A stretch of DNA of 64,000 nt from Massilia sp. PAMC28688. Lineage in GTDB: Bacteria > Pseudomonadota > Gammaproteobacteria > Burkholderiales > Burkholderiaceae_D. This document shows, piece by piece, positions 10,537-19,611 of the stretch. The notes under the pieces were generated by a model. The model did no database searches. It was not told where the DNA came from and was given only the letters and a program-made list of their open reading frames with translations. A program made the position numbers and the translations under genes. Location of the stretch: NCBI RefSeq assembly GCF_019443445.1, contig NZ_CP080378.1, positions 3,720,001 to 3,784,000 of the forward strand, in the 5' to 3' direction. Numbering within the stretch: position 1 is the first letter of the stretch; each line of letters opens with the position of its first letter.

Positions 10537-12606
10537 ATGGCGGGTCAACTTCTTAACCCTAACCTCCTTCTTGCCGTACCCCTGGCGCCGCTGGCCGGCG
10601 CCATGATTGCGGGCTTGTTCGGTACCAAGTTTTTTGGCAATGTCGTCGGCCGCAAGACTTCGCACACCGTCACGATCCTGGGCGTGCTCATTGCCCTGAT
10701 CCTGTCGGTGCAGACCCTGATGGCGGTCATGGATGGTGCCAGCTTCAACGGCACCATCTATAACTGGATGACGGTCGGCTCGCTCAAGATGGAGGTCGGC
10801 TTCCAGATCGATGCGCTGTCGGCCATGATGATGTGCGTCGTCACCTTCGTCTCGCTCATGGTCCACATCTACACCATCGGCTACATGGCGGAAGACGAAG
10901 GCTACAACCGCTTCTTTGCCTACATCTCGCTGTTTACGTTCTCCATGCTGATGCTGGTCATGTCGAACAACTTCCTGCAGCTGTTCTTTGGCTGGGAAGC
11001 AGTGGGCCTGGTGTCTTACCTGTTGATCGGTTTCTGGTACAAGCGACCCACCGCCATTTTCGCCAACATGAAGGCCTTTCTGGTCAACCGCGTGGGCGAC
11101 TTCGGCTTCATTCTGGGCATCGGCCTGCTGCTGGCCTATGCCGGCTCCATGAATTACCAGGAAGTGTTTGCCCGCAAGGATGAACTGGCGCTCCTGACCC
11201 TGCCCGGCACCGACTGGATGCTGCTGTCGGTGGCCTGTATCTGCCTGTTCATTGGCGCCATGGGCAAGTCGGCCCAGTTCCCGCTGCACGTCTGGCTGCC
11301 TGACTCGATGGAAGGCCCGACGCCAATCTCGGCCCTGATCCACGCCGCGACCATGGTCACGGCCGGCATCTTCATGGTGGCCCGCATGTCGCCCTTGTTC
11401 GAATTGTCCGACACGGCGCTCTCGTTCGTGCTCGTCATCGGCTCGATCACCGCGCTGTTCATGGGCTTTTTGGGCATCATCCAGAACGACATCAAGCGCG
11501 TGGTCGCCTACTCGACCCTGTCGCAGCTGGGCTACATGACCGTGGCGCTGGGCGCCTCGGCCTACTCGGTGGCCGTGTTCCACCTGATGACGCACGCCTT
11601 CTTCAAGGCGCTCCTGTTCCTCGGCGCCGGCTCGGTCATCATCGGCATGCACCACGACCAGGACATCCGCAACATGGGCGGCCTGCGCAAGTACATGCCC
11701 ATTACCTGGATCACCGCGCTGCTCGGCTCCCTGGCCCTGATCGGGACCCCGTTCTTCTCGGGTTTCTACTCCAAGGACAGCATCATCGAGGCGGTCCATG
11801 CCACCACGCTGTGGGGCGCGGGCTTTGCCAACTTTGCCGTGCTGGCCGGTGTATTCGTGACCGCCTTCTATTCCTTCCGCATGTACTTCCTGGTGTTCCA
11901 CGGCGAAGAGCGTTTCGGAAAAGCGCATACCCATGACCACAGCCATGGCAAGGAGTCGGATGGCCACCACGAAGAAGACGAGCATGGCCACGACGACCAT
12001 CACCACGGCCTGGCCCCTGGCCAGAAGCCGCACGAGTCGCCGCTGGTGGTGACGCTGCCGCTGATCCTGCTGGCCATTCCTTCGGTGATCATTGGCTTCA
12101 TCGCGATTGAGCCAATGCTGTTCGGCGACTTCTTCAACGGCGTCATCACCGTGGGCGAAAACCACGCGGCGATGGCCACCCTGAAGGCCAACTGGCATGG
12201 TCCGGTCGCGATGGTCATGCACGGCCTGGTGACGCCACCGTTCTGGCTCGCGCTGGCCGGCGTGGCCGCTGCCTACTACTGCTACATGGTCAATCCGCGT
12301 GTGCCGGCCTGGTTCTATGCCAAGGGCAAGGCCATCCACACCCTGCTGGACAACAAGTACTACATGGACAAGTTCAACGACGTGGTGTTCGCCGGCGGCG
12401 CGCGCCTGCTGGGCAATGGCCTGTGGAACGTGGGCGACAAGGGCCTGATCGATGGCCTCATCGTCAACGGCAGCGCGAAAGTGGTTGGCTGGTTCTCGTC
12501 CATCGTGCGCGGCGGCCAGACCGGCTACATCTACCACTACGCGTTTGTGATGATCGTCGGTGTGCTGGCTGCATTGATGTACTTCGTTCCGATCTGGCCT
12601 CAATAA
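10537..12606 (+). CDS. nuoL: NADH-quinone oxidoreductase subunit L
   Basis: A 689-residue antiporter-like subunit at the tip of the complex I membrane arm, with about 16 transmembrane helices and a long lateral helix near the C-terminus. The conserved cores are visible: FFGWEAVGLVSYLLIGFWY with its Glu, the Lys in MGKSAQFPLHVWLPDSMEGPTP, and STLSQLGYM. Between two helices, residues 464-491 form a loop with 11 His and many Asp/Glu, which looks able to bind metal. AAGG lies 7 bases before the ATG. Length is slightly above E. coli NuoL (613) because of this loop and longer linkers. Confidence 0.97.
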   Translation: MAGQLLNPNLLLAVPLAPLAGAMIAGLFGTKFFGNVVGRKTSHTVTILGVLIALILSVQTLMAVMDGASFNGTIYNWMTVGSLKMEVGFQIDALSAMMMCVVTFVSLMVHIYTIGYMAEDEGYNRFFAYISLFTFSMLMLVMSNNFLQLFFGWEAVGLVSYLLIGFWYKRPTAIFANMKAFLVNRVGDFGFILGIGLLLAYAGSMNYQEVFARKDELALLTLPGTDWMLLSVACICLFIGAMGKSAQFPLHVWLPDSMEGPTPISALIHAATMVTAGIFMVARMSPLFELSDTALSFVLVIGSITALFMGFLGIIQNDIKRVVAYSTLSQLGYMTVALGASAYSVAVFHLMTHAFFKALLFLGAGSVIIGMHHDQDIRNMGGLRKYMPITWITALLGSLALIGTPFFSGFYSKDSIIEAVHATTLWGAGFANFAVLAGVFVTAFYSFRMYFLVFHGEERFGKAHTHDHSHGKESDGHHEEDEHGHDDHHHGLAPGQKPHESPLVVTLPLILLAIPSVIIGFIAIEPMLFGDFFNGVITVGENHAAMATLKANWHGPVAMVMHGLVTPPFWLALAGVAAAYYCYMVNPRVPAWFYAKGKAIHTLLDNKYYMDKFNDVVFAGGARLLGNGLWNVGDKGLIDGLIVNGSAKVVGWFSSIVRGGQTGYIYHYAFVMIVGVLAALMYFVPIWPQ

Positions 12607-12630
12607 CAGACACGCAAAGATAAAGACAAC

Positions 12631-14133
12631 ATGATGCAGTCTACGATTTCTACTCTTCCTCCGTATCTGAGCCTGGCCATCTGGCTCCCGATCGTGTTCG
12701 GTGCGCTGATCCTGTTCATCGGGCGCGACGAAAAGCCGGGCATGACGCGCTGGCTGTCGCTGGCCGGCGCCATCGCCAGCTTCGCCGTCACGCTGCCGCT
12801 GCTCCAGCACTTCGACAATGCCGCCCACGGCATGCAGTTTGTCGAGCTGGCGCCGTGGATCGGCCAGTTCAACATTTTCTATTCGCTCGGCGTGGACGGC
12901 CTGTCGCTGTGGTTCGTGCCGCTGACCGCCTTCATCACCGTGATCGTCGTGATCTCGGCCTGGGAAGTGATCGAGCGCCGCGTGGCCCAGTACATGGGTG
13001 CCTTCCTGATCCTGTCCGGCCTCATGATCGGCGTGTTCACCGCCATGGACGGCCTGCTGTTCTACTTCTTCTTCGAGGCGACCCTGATCCCGATGTACAT
13101 CATCATCGGTATCTGGGGTGGCGATAACCGCGTCTATGCCTCGTTCAAGTTTTTCCTGTACACCTTCCTCGGTTCGCTGTTGACGCTGGTCGCCATCATC
13201 TATCTGTACAACGCTTCGGGCAGCTTCAGCATCCTGGACTGGCACCAGCTGCCGCTCTCCGGGACCGAGCAGACCATGATCTTCCTGGCCTTCCTGGCAG
13301 CGTTCGCGGTCAAGGTGCCGATGTTCCCGGTCCATACCTGGCTGCCGGACGTGCACGTGGAAGCGCCAACCGGCGGCTCGGCGGTGCTGGCGGCGATCAT
13401 GCTCAAGCTTGGCGCCTACGGCTTCCTGCGCTTTTCGCTGCCGATCACGCCGGACGCCTCGATCGCCATGGCCCCGTTCATCATCACCCTGTCGCTGATC
13501 GCCGTGATCTACATCGGCCTGGTGGCCCTGGTCCAGAAGGACATGAAAAAGCTGGTGGCTTACTCGTCGATCGCGCACATGGGCTTTGTGACGCTGGGCT
13601 TTTTCATGTTCAACCAGATGGCTGTCGCCGGCGGCATCGTGCAGATGATCTCGCACGGCTTCATCTCGGGCGCCATGTTCCTGTGCATCGGCGTGCTGTA
13701 CGACCGCATGCACTCGCGCCAGATCGCCGACTACGGAGGAGTGGTCAACACCATGCCCAAGTTGGCCGCCTTCATCGTGCTGTTTTCGATGGCTAACTGC
13801 GGCCTGCCGGCGACCTCCGGCTTCGTGGGCGAATTCATGGTGATCCTGGGCGCGGTGGAATACAACTTCTGGATTGGCATGCTGGCCGCCACGGCCCTCA
13901 TCTTCGGCGCCGCGTACTCGCTGTGGATGGTCAAGCGCGTGGTGTTCGGCGAAGTGGCGAACAAGCACGTGGCCGAACTGGTCGACCTGAACAAGCGCGA
14001 ATTCCTGATGCTGGGCATCCTGGCAATCGCAGTGATCGCAATGGGCGTGTATCCGGCGCCATTCACCGATACGATGCAAACGTCGGTCGCGGACCTGCTC
14101 AAGCATGTCTCCGTGTCGAAACTGCCGCAATAA
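12631..14133 (+). CDS. nuoM: NADH-quinone oxidoreductase subunit M
   Basis: A 500-residue antiporter-like membrane subunit with about 14 transmembrane helices, one of three proton-pumping modules. It shows FFFEATLIPMYIIIGIWGG with the key Glu near residue 150, and the Lys in AVKVPMFPVHTWLPDVHVEAP near 230. It also shows KLVAYSSIAHMGFV. Two adjacent ATG codons mark the start (12631 and 12634); either gives a normal N-terminus. The gap to nuoN is 9 bases. Confidence 0.97.
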   Translation: MMQSTISTLPPYLSLAIWLPIVFGALILFIGRDEKPGMTRWLSLAGAIASFAVTLPLLQHFDNAAHGMQFVELAPWIGQFNIFYSLGVDGLSLWFVPLTAFITVIVVISAWEVIERRVAQYMGAFLILSGLMIGVFTAMDGLLFYFFFEATLIPMYIIIGIWGGDNRVYASFKFFLYTFLGSLLTLVAIIYLYNASGSFSILDWHQLPLSGTEQTMIFLAFLAAFAVKVPMFPVHTWLPDVHVEAPTGGSAVLAAIMLKLGAYGFLRFSLPITPDASIAMAPFIITLSLIAVIYIGLVALVQKDMKKLVAYSSIAHMGFVTLGFFMFNQMAVAGGIVQMISHGFISGAMFLCIGVLYDRMHSRQIADYGGVVNTMPKLAAFIVLFSMANCGLPATSGFVGEFMVILGAVEYNFWIGMLAATALIFGAAYSLWMVKRVVFGEVANKHVAELVDLNKREFLMLGILAIAVIAMGVYPAPFTDTMQTSVADLLKHVSVSKLPQ

Positions 14134-14142
14134 AGACAGATC

Positions 14143-15657
14143 ATGAACGAAACTATTGTTATCACCAATCCCAACCTGGTCCCGGTCTATGCCGAGATCT
14201 TCCTGCTGATCGCGGCCTCCGGCATCCTGCTGATCGACATGTACATGTCGGAAGCGCGCCGCTCGCTCGCCTATTACCTGTCGCTGGCGACGCTGGGCGT
14301 GTGCGCCTACCTGTCGTGGGTCGACTATTCGGCCGGTACCACCGTCTACACCTTCAATAACATGTTCGTGTCGGACCCGATGGCCAACCTGCTCAAGCTG
14401 TTTACCTACCTGTCGGTGGGCATGACCTTGATCTATTCGCGCCAGTACGTGGCCGAACGGGGCATGTTGTCGGGGAACCTGGGCGGCGAGTTCTACGTGC
14501 TCGCGCTGTTCGCCATGCTCGGCCAGATGATCATGATCTCGGCCAACAACATGCTGATCATCTACCTGGGCCTGGAACTGATGTCGCTGTCGCTGTACGC
14601 GCTGGTGGCACTGCGCCGCGATCATGCCGCCTCCACCGAAGCGTCGATGAAGTACTTCATCCTCGGTGCGCTGGCCTCGGGCTTTCTCCTGTATGGCATC
14701 TCCATGCTGTATGGCGCCACCGGTTCGCTCGACATCACGGAAATTGCCAATGCCGCCGCCGCCGCTACCGCCAACCGCACCATCCTGGTGTTCGGCGTGG
14801 TGTTCGTGGTGGCCGGCCTGGCCTTCAAGCTGGGCGCCGTGCCATTTCACATGTGGGTGCCGGACGTGTACCACGGTTCACCCACGGCCGTCACGCTGCT
14901 GCTGGGCGCCGCGCCCAAGATCGCCACTTTCGCCATCTGCATCCGCCTGCTGGTGGAAGGCCTGCGTCCCATGGCCATCGACTGGCAGCAGATGCTCATG
15001 GTGCTGGCCGTGCTGTCGCTGGCCATCGGCAACCTGACCGCGATTGCCCAGACCAACCTCAAACGCATGCTGGCCTATTCCACCATCGCGCAAGTGGGCT
15101 TCGTGCTGCTTGGCCTGCTCTCGGGCGTGGTCGCCGGCAGCAGCATCGACCCGGGTGCGCTGGCCATCGGCGCCTACAGCTCGGCCATGTATTACATCAT
15201 CACCTACGTGCTGACCACCCTCGGCACCTTTGGCCTGATCATGCTGCTCGCGCGCAGCGGCTTTGAAGCCGACGAACTCAATGACTTCAAGGGCCTGTCC
15301 AAGCGCAGCCCGTGGTTTGCGGCCGTCATGTCGATCTTCCTGTTTTCGCTGGCCGGGGTGCCGCCGATGATGGGCTTTGCCGCCAAGTTCGCGGTGCTGC
15401 AGGCGGTGCTGACTACCGGCGCCGTGTGGCTGACCGTGCTGGCGGTGCTGTTCTCGCTGATCGGCGCTTTCTACTACCTGCGCGTGGTCAAGGTGATGTG
15501 GTTCGACGATCCGGTCGACACCAACAGCATCGCCGTGCCGTTCGACATGCGCGCTGTCCTCACCATCAACGGCATCATGGTCGTGGTACTGGGCGTGTTT
15601 GCCGGTCCGCTGCTCGCTGCCTGTGCGCGCGCCATGGCCGCCACGCTCGCCACCTGA
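14143..15657 (+). CDS. nuoN: NADH-quinone oxidoreductase subunit N
   Basis: A 504-residue antiporter-like subunit with about 14 transmembrane helices, which completes the membrane arm of complex I. It contains YLGLELMSLSLYALVAL with the conserved Glu, the Lys in GLAFKLGAVPFHMWVPDVYHG, and MLAYSTIAQVGFVLLGL. Length is normal. It is the last nuo gene. A small membrane protein gene follows after 10 bases with no terminator visible, so transcription probably continues. Confidence 0.97.
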   Translation: MNETIVITNPNLVPVYAEIFLLIAASGILLIDMYMSEARRSLAYYLSLATLGVCAYLSWVDYSAGTTVYTFNNMFVSDPMANLLKLFTYLSVGMTLIYSRQYVAERGMLSGNLGGEFYVLALFAMLGQMIMISANNMLIIYLGLELMSLSLYALVALRRDHAASTEASMKYFILGALASGFLLYGISMLYGATGSLDITEIANAAAAATANRTILVFGVVFVVAGLAFKLGAVPFHMWVPDVYHGSPTAVTLLLGAAPKIATFAICIRLLVEGLRPMAIDWQQMLMVLAVLSLAIGNLTAIAQTNLKRMLAYSTIAQVGFVLLGLLSGVVAGSSIDPGALAIGAYSSAMYYIITYVLTTLGTFGLIMLLARSGFEADELNDFKGLSKRSPWFAAVMSIFLFSLAGVPPMMGFAAKFAVLQAVLTTGAVWLTVLAVLFSLIGAFYYLRVVKVMWFDDPVDTNSIAVPFDMRAVLTINGIMVVVLGVFAGPLLAACARAMAATLAT

Positions 15658-15667
15658 TGCGCCGCTG

Positions 15668-15982
15668 ATGGACGTAACACTGTCGTCCTGGTTGGTGATC
15701 GTGATCTCGATCGCGCTCGCCAACCTGCCGTTCTTCACCGAGTCCCTGTTCGGCGTCATTCCCCTCAAGGGCGGACGCAAGACAGCGTGGACGCGCGTGT
15801 TTGAGCTTGTTGTTCTATACTTTGCCGCAGGTGCCGTCGCTTACGCGTTCGAAGCCCGGATCGGCAATGTCTTCACCCAGGTCAAAGAGTTTTACATGAT
15901 CACGGTGCCTCTGTTTGTCGTGCTGGCGTTTCCCGGATTCGTGTGGCGGTACCTGCGCAAGCAGCATCCGCGCGTTGACTAA
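15668..15982 (+). CDS. DUF2818 family small membrane protein
   Basis: A 104-residue hydrophobic protein with three likely transmembrane segments at about residues 5-22, 42-60 and 75-95, and a basic C-terminus. I recognise it as the DUF2818 family, found after nuoN in Burkholderiales; its function is not established. ATG 15668 was chosen because the longer open frame (from 15599) lies entirely inside nuoN. It starts 10 bases after the nuoN stop, so it is probably translated from the nuo transcript. That placement suggests a role in assembling or stabilising complex I, which is an inference. Confidence 0.85.
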   Translation: MDVTLSSWLVIVISIALANLPFFTESLFGVIPLKGGRKTAWTRVFELVVLYFAAGAVAYAFEARIGNVFTQVKEFYMITVPLFVVLAFPGFVWRYLRKQHPRVD

Positions 15983-16004
15983 ACACGATTTTTCCGGAGC
16001 ATGC

Positions 16005-16559
16005 ATGGATTCACTGACAGAGACCCGTATTGACGGACGGGTGGCCTATGATGGCGACTTCCTCAAGGTCTCGCGCGACATGGTGCGCCTGCCCGACGGC
16101 TCGCACGCCTCGCGTGAATTCATCCGCCATCCCGGCGCGGTGGTCATTCTTCCCGTGTTCGACGATGGCAGCGTGCTGCTCGAACGCCAGTTCCGCTATC
16201 CACTGGGGCGCGTCTTCATCGAATTCCCGGCCGGGAAAATCGACCCGGGCGAAGATACGCTCGCTTGCGCCAGGCGCGAACTGCGCGAGGAAACCGGCTA
16301 CACGGCCAGTGAATGGCACTTTGTGTGCACCATCCACAACGCCATTGCCTACGCCGACGAACACCTTGACCTGTTCATCGCGCGCGGCCTGACGGCCGGT
16401 GAACGCAGCCTTGACGAAGGCGAATTCCTCGAAACCTTCACCGCCACCGTGCCCGACATGCTGGAGCTGATCCGGCGCGGCGAGATCACGGACGTCAAGA
16501 CCATCATCGGCGCCTTCTGGCTGGAGAAATTCGCCTCCGGCGCCTGGACGCCAGGTTAG
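16005..16559 (+). CDS. NUDIX hydrolase, ADP-ribose pyrophosphatase type
   Basis: A 184-residue cytoplasmic enzyme. The Nudix box runs from residue 79 or so: GxxxPGEDTLACARRELREETGYTA, with all the expected Glu residues of the REx2EE core. Before it lies EFPAGKIDPGE, typical of ADP-ribose pyrophosphatases (NudF group), and the HPGAVVILPVF strand precedes that. The probable reaction is hydrolysis of ADP-ribose to AMP and ribose 5-phosphate. ATG 16005 follows the segment CGGAG by a few bases; the upstream open frame overlaps DUF2818 and was rejected. It lies 22 bases after DUF2818, probably in the same transcript. Confidence 0.9.
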   Translation: MDSLTETRIDGRVAYDGDFLKVSRDMVRLPDGSHASREFIRHPGAVVILPVFDDGSVLLERQFRYPLGRVFIEFPAGKIDPGEDTLACARRELREETGYTASEWHFVCTIHNAIAYADEHLDLFIARGLTAGERSLDEGEFLETFTATVPDMLELIRRGEITDVKTIIGAFWLEKFASGAWTPG

Positions 16560-16563
16560 CAGC

Positions 16564-17256
16564 ATGAAGGCGCTCCTGCTGCTGGCGGCGGTGTTCTGGC
16601 TCGATGATGCCAGCGCCGCCCGCACCCTGTTCCAGGTGCGCTGCGAAGAGACCATGCAGCCGGCCGTGTCGGTGGTGACGACGCGCCAGAACGGTTATAC
16701 CGTCAACAACACCTACTCCTACCACGACATCACCGCATTCAAGGGCCGCGCCCCCAGGAACGCCTACGTGCTCGGGCTGACGCGCACCGAGTCGCAGATG
16801 GACCTGACGATAAACGGCTCGCTGCTGCAGGACCGGCTCTCCGGCTATGAGTGCATCTCGCCCCAGATCACGGTGGCGCTCAAGTACGCGCCCATCATCA
16901 TCTACATCGGGCGCGAGTTCAAGCCGGGCACCTGCTCGTACGATGAAATTCTTGCGCATGAAATGCGCCATCTCAAGACCTATCTTGAGCATTTGCCGAA
17001 AGTGGAGTCAGTGGTGCGCAAGGCGCTGGCCGACCGTTTCAATAACAAGCCCCTGTATGCCATGGCAGGCCAGGCCCGGGCCGCGCTGCAGCGCGAGATC
17101 GATACCGGTTGGGTGCCGTACATCAAGCGCGAGCTGCGGCAGGTCGAAATTGCCCAGGCCCGTATTGATACGCCCCAAGAATATGCGCGCCTGAGCAGAG
17201 TTTGCAAAGGTGAGGTACAGTCCCTTATCGGACCGGCCAAACGAGCGAGAAGATGA
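16564..17256 (+). CDS. Secreted protein of unknown function with an HExxH motif
   Basis: A 230-residue protein with an N-terminal signal peptide (hydrophobic residues 2-12, likely cut after DASAA near residue 19), so it is exported to the periplasm or beyond. The centre contains CSYDEILAHEMRHLKTYLEHL; the His132-Glu133-x-x-His136 pattern is the zinc-metallopeptidase core. The C-terminal third is helical and charged. Three Cys residues may form disulfides. I do not recognise a named family. The gene starts 4 bases after the NUDIX gene and overlaps ispD by ATGA. The peptidase role is inferred from the motif only. Confidence 0.7.
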   Translation: MKALLLLAAVFWLDDASAARTLFQVRCEETMQPAVSVVTTRQNGYTVNNTYSYHDITAFKGRAPRNAYVLGLTRTESQMDLTINGSLLQDRLSGYECISPQITVALKYAPIIIYIGREFKPGTCSYDEILAHEMRHLKTYLEHLPKVESVVRKALADRFNNKPLYAMAGQARAALQREIDTGWVPYIKRELRQVEIAQARIDTPQEYARLSRVCKGEVQSLIGPAKRARR

Positions 17257-17975
17257 CCATGACCGTGCAAGATCCCCGTTATATTGCCCTCATTCCCGCT
17301 GCCGGTGTCGGCGCGCGCATGGCGGCAAACGGTCCCAAGCAGTACATGGCCATTGGCGGCAAGCCCATGCTGCGCCATACCATCGATGCCTTCCGCGCCA
17401 GTCCCCTGATCACGCACGTGTATGTGGTGGTCAGTGCCGGCGACCCTCACATCGACCAGGTCGCCCCAGGCGAGGGCGTGACGGTGCTGCGCTGCGGCGG
17501 CGCCAGCCGCCTGGAATCGGTGCGCAATGCCTTGCGCCAGCTGGGCGAGGTACTGGACGACCACGACTGGGTGCTGGTGCATGACGCCGCGCGGCCGGGC
17601 CTGACGCCCGCACTCATTGAAAAACTGATCACCACCGTTGGCGAGCATGCCGTCGGCGGCCTGCTGGCCCTGCCCGTGGTCGACACGGTCAAGCGCGCCG
17701 GTGGCAGCGGACAGGCAGCCGCGGTGGGCCCTTCGGTGGCCGCCTCGGTTGCCCGCGACGGCCTGTGGCTGGCGCAGACCCCCCAGATGTTCCGCTACCG
17801 GCTGTTGGGCGATGCGCTCGCTGCCGCCACCGACGCCAGCATCATTACCGATGACGCCAGTGCGGTCGAGGCCATGGGGCTGTCCCCGGCGCTGGTGGAA
17901 GGTCATCCCTGCAATCTGAAAGTGACGCTGCCTGCCGACATCCGCATCGCGGAAATGTATCTGGCGGCATCCTAG
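17253..17975 (+). CDS. ispD: 2-C-methyl-D-erythritol 4-phosphate cytidylyltransferase
   Basis: A 240-residue enzyme of the MEP isoprenoid pathway that joins CTP and methylerythritol phosphate. The CTP-binding loop [17 protein letters not shown] is at residues 15-31, the conserved VLVHDAARP stretch is near 107-115, and [12 protein letters not shown] with EDDASAVE-like [12 protein letters not shown] follows. ATG 17253 overlaps the previous stop; an ATG at 17259 is an equally possible start. ispF follows after 31 bases, the usual pair. Confidence 0.97.
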   Translation: MTMTVQDPRYIALIPAAGVGARMAANGPKQYMAIGGKPMLRHTIDAFRASPLITHVYVVVSAGDPHIDQVAPGEGVTVLRCGGASRLESVRNALRQLGEVLDDHDWVLVHDAARPGLTPALIEKLITTVGEHAVGGLLALPVVDTVKRAGGSGQAAAVGPSVAASVARDGLWLAQTPQMFRYRLLGDALAAATDASIITDDASAVEAMGLSPALVEGHPCNLKVTLPADIRIAEMYLAAS

Positions 17976-18006
17976 CTACCGTCAACATCTTATTCGAGCA
18001 CATATC

Positions 18007-18516
18007 ATGGCACTTGCTTCCTACAATCCCACTCCACCGTTTCGTATTGGCATTGGCTACGATTGCCACGCGCTGACCGAAGGGCGCAAGCTCATCGTGG
18101 GCGGCGTCACCATTCCCCACAAGACCGGCCTGTTCGGCCATTCCGATGCCGATGTGCTGCTGCACGCCATCATTGACTCCATGCTGGGCGCGGCCGGGCT
18201 GGGCGACATTGGCAAGCATTTCCCGGATACCGATCCCATGTTCGCAGGCGCCGATTCGCGCACCTTGCTGCGCGAAGTGGCGCACCGGGTGGTGGCCACC
18301 GGCTACACCATCGGCAATATCGACGCCACCATCATTGCCCAGCAGCCCAAGATGGCGCCGCATATCCCGCAAATGGTTTCGCGCATTGCCGAAGACATTG
18401 GCGTGTCGCCGCAGCAGGTCAACATCAAGGCCAAGACCAACGAAAAGCTGGGCTACCTGGGGCGCGAGGAGGGCATGGCGGCCGAGTCAATCTGCATGCT
18501 GATCAAGAGCGCCTGA
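18007..18516 (+). CDS. ispF: 2-C-methyl-D-erythritol 2,4-cyclodiphosphate synthase
   Basis: A 169-residue enzyme that cyclises CDP-methylerythritol phosphate in the MEP pathway, working as a trimer with a zinc ion. The metal ligands are visible in GIGYDCHAL (Asp and His, about residues 18-20) and the His of [15 protein letters not shown] (about 50). The C-terminal part contains [19 protein letters not shown], a family signature. Length is normal (about 160). It is co-oriented with ispD, 31 bases downstream. Confidence 0.97.
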   Translation: MALASYNPTPPFRIGIGYDCHALTEGRKLIVGGVTIPHKTGLFGHSDADVLLHAIIDSMLGAAGLGDIGKHFPDTDPMFAGADSRTLLREVAHRVVATGYTIGNIDATIIAQQPKMAPHIPQMVSRIAEDIGVSPQQVNIKAKTNEKLGYLGREEGMAAESICMLIKSA

Positions 18517-18611
18517 CAGGTCGCAGCGCACTAGCCGGTGAACGGGCTTGGAACAGAAAGTTGCCGGCGCCGGCAGGCATGCGAGCGCCGTTCGGCCAGC
18601 TCCGGTATCAT

Positions 18612-18629
18612 GATCGTTTGCTAACGATC
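18612..18629 (+). repeat. Perfect inverted repeat just before a hydrolase gene
   Basis: GATCGTT (18612-18618) and AACGATC (18623-18629) are perfect complements around TGCT. The repeat ends directly before the ribosome binding site AAGGA (18630-18634). It could be a repressor operator or a leader hairpin that limits ribosome access. No T run follows, so it is not a terminator. Confidence 0.6.
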
Positions 18630-18639
18630 AAGGATGCTC

Positions 18640-19575
18640 ATGCTGGTCTACCTCATTGCCGTCGCCGTTGTTATCCTGCTGCTGGCGGTGCTCGCCGCGC
18701 CGGAATGGGTCACCTCCCTCGGGCTGGCCATCGAGCGCCGCATCAGTGGCCTGAAACTGCGCAAGGCGCACGTGGACGGCTTCGATATTCCCTACCTCGA
18801 CGGCGGCAAGGGCGAAGTGCTGCTGCTGATCCACGGCTTTGGCGGCGACAAGGATAACTTCACCCGCATCGCGCGCTTCCTGACGCCCCATTACCGTGTC
18901 ATCATTCCCGACCTGCCAGGTTTTGGCGACGCCTCGCGCAATCCCAAGGCCAGCTATACCATGGCCGACCAGGTGGGGCGCATGCACACTTTCGTGCGCC
19001 AGCTGGGCATCGAGCGCCTGCATCTGGGCGGCAATTCGATGGGGGGCTTCATCAGCGCCCAGTTCGCCGCGCCCTATGCCCACATGGTCGAGAGCCTGTG
19101 GCTGCTCGACCCGGCCGGCACCGCCGCCTCGGTCGACACCCCCATGATCCGCCACTACATGGAAACGGGCCGCAATCCGCTGCTGGTGGAGCGGGTGGAA
19201 GATTTTGAAAAGACCATCAGCGCCACCACCCACAAGCGGCCCTTCATTCCCGGCGTCGCCCGTACCGCCATGGGCCGGCGCGCGGTGCGCGACTTTGAGC
19301 TGCATACCATGATCATGCGTGCGATGAAACATGAGTCGCCGCTGCTGGAAGTGGCGTTCAAGCCGATGCCCACGCCGGCCCTGATCGTATGGGGTGCCGA
19401 GGACCAGGTACTGAGCCCTGCGGGTGCCGAATCGTTCCGCCAGCTGTTTCCCCAATCGCGCGTGATCATCATGCCGGGCATCGGCCACCTGCCCATGCTG
19501 GAGGCACCGCGCCAGACGGCGGCCGATTATCTCGCCTTTCGTGAGCAGCTTGCGCGCACCGGCGCAGTACAATAA
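18640..19575 (+). CDS. Alpha/beta hydrolase with an N-terminal membrane anchor
   Basis: A 311-residue protein. Residues 2-20 form a hydrophobic signal anchor, and then the alpha/beta hydrolase fold begins with LLLIHGFGGDKDNF (oxyanion hole, near residue 70). The nucleophile elbow is GNSMGGF near 133, the acid is probably Asp in WGAEDQVLSP, and the catalytic His lies in MPGIGHLPMLE near 286. The substrate cannot be told from sequence. ATG 18640 was preferred over ATG 18634 because AAGGA at 18630-18634 gives a proper 5-base spacing only for the later codon. A perfect inverted repeat lies just upstream. Confidence 0.85.
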   Translation: MLVYLIAVAVVILLLAVLAAPEWVTSLGLAIERRISGLKLRKAHVDGFDIPYLDGGKGEVLLLIHGFGGDKDNFTRIARFLTPHYRVIIPDLPGFGDASRNPKASYTMADQVGRMHTFVRQLGIERLHLGGNSMGGFISAQFAAPYAHMVESLWLLDPAGTAASVDTPMIRHYMETGRNPLLVERVEDFEKTISATTHKRPFIPGVARTAMGRRAVRDFELHTMIMRAMKHESPLLEVAFKPMPTPALIVWGAEDQVLSPAGAESFRQLFPQSRVIIMPGIGHLPMLEAPRQTAADYLAFREQLARTGAVQ

Positions 19576-19611
19576 GGCCACTTGAAAGCACCATACCAGA
19601 AAGGACCCGCC

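Noticed and set aside
10525..14874. 1449-codon open frame on the minus strand opposite nuoL, nuoM and nuoN
   Set aside because: Complementary to three clear membrane-protein genes; its translation is rich in His, Gln, Asp, Arg and Gly with no recognisable fold.
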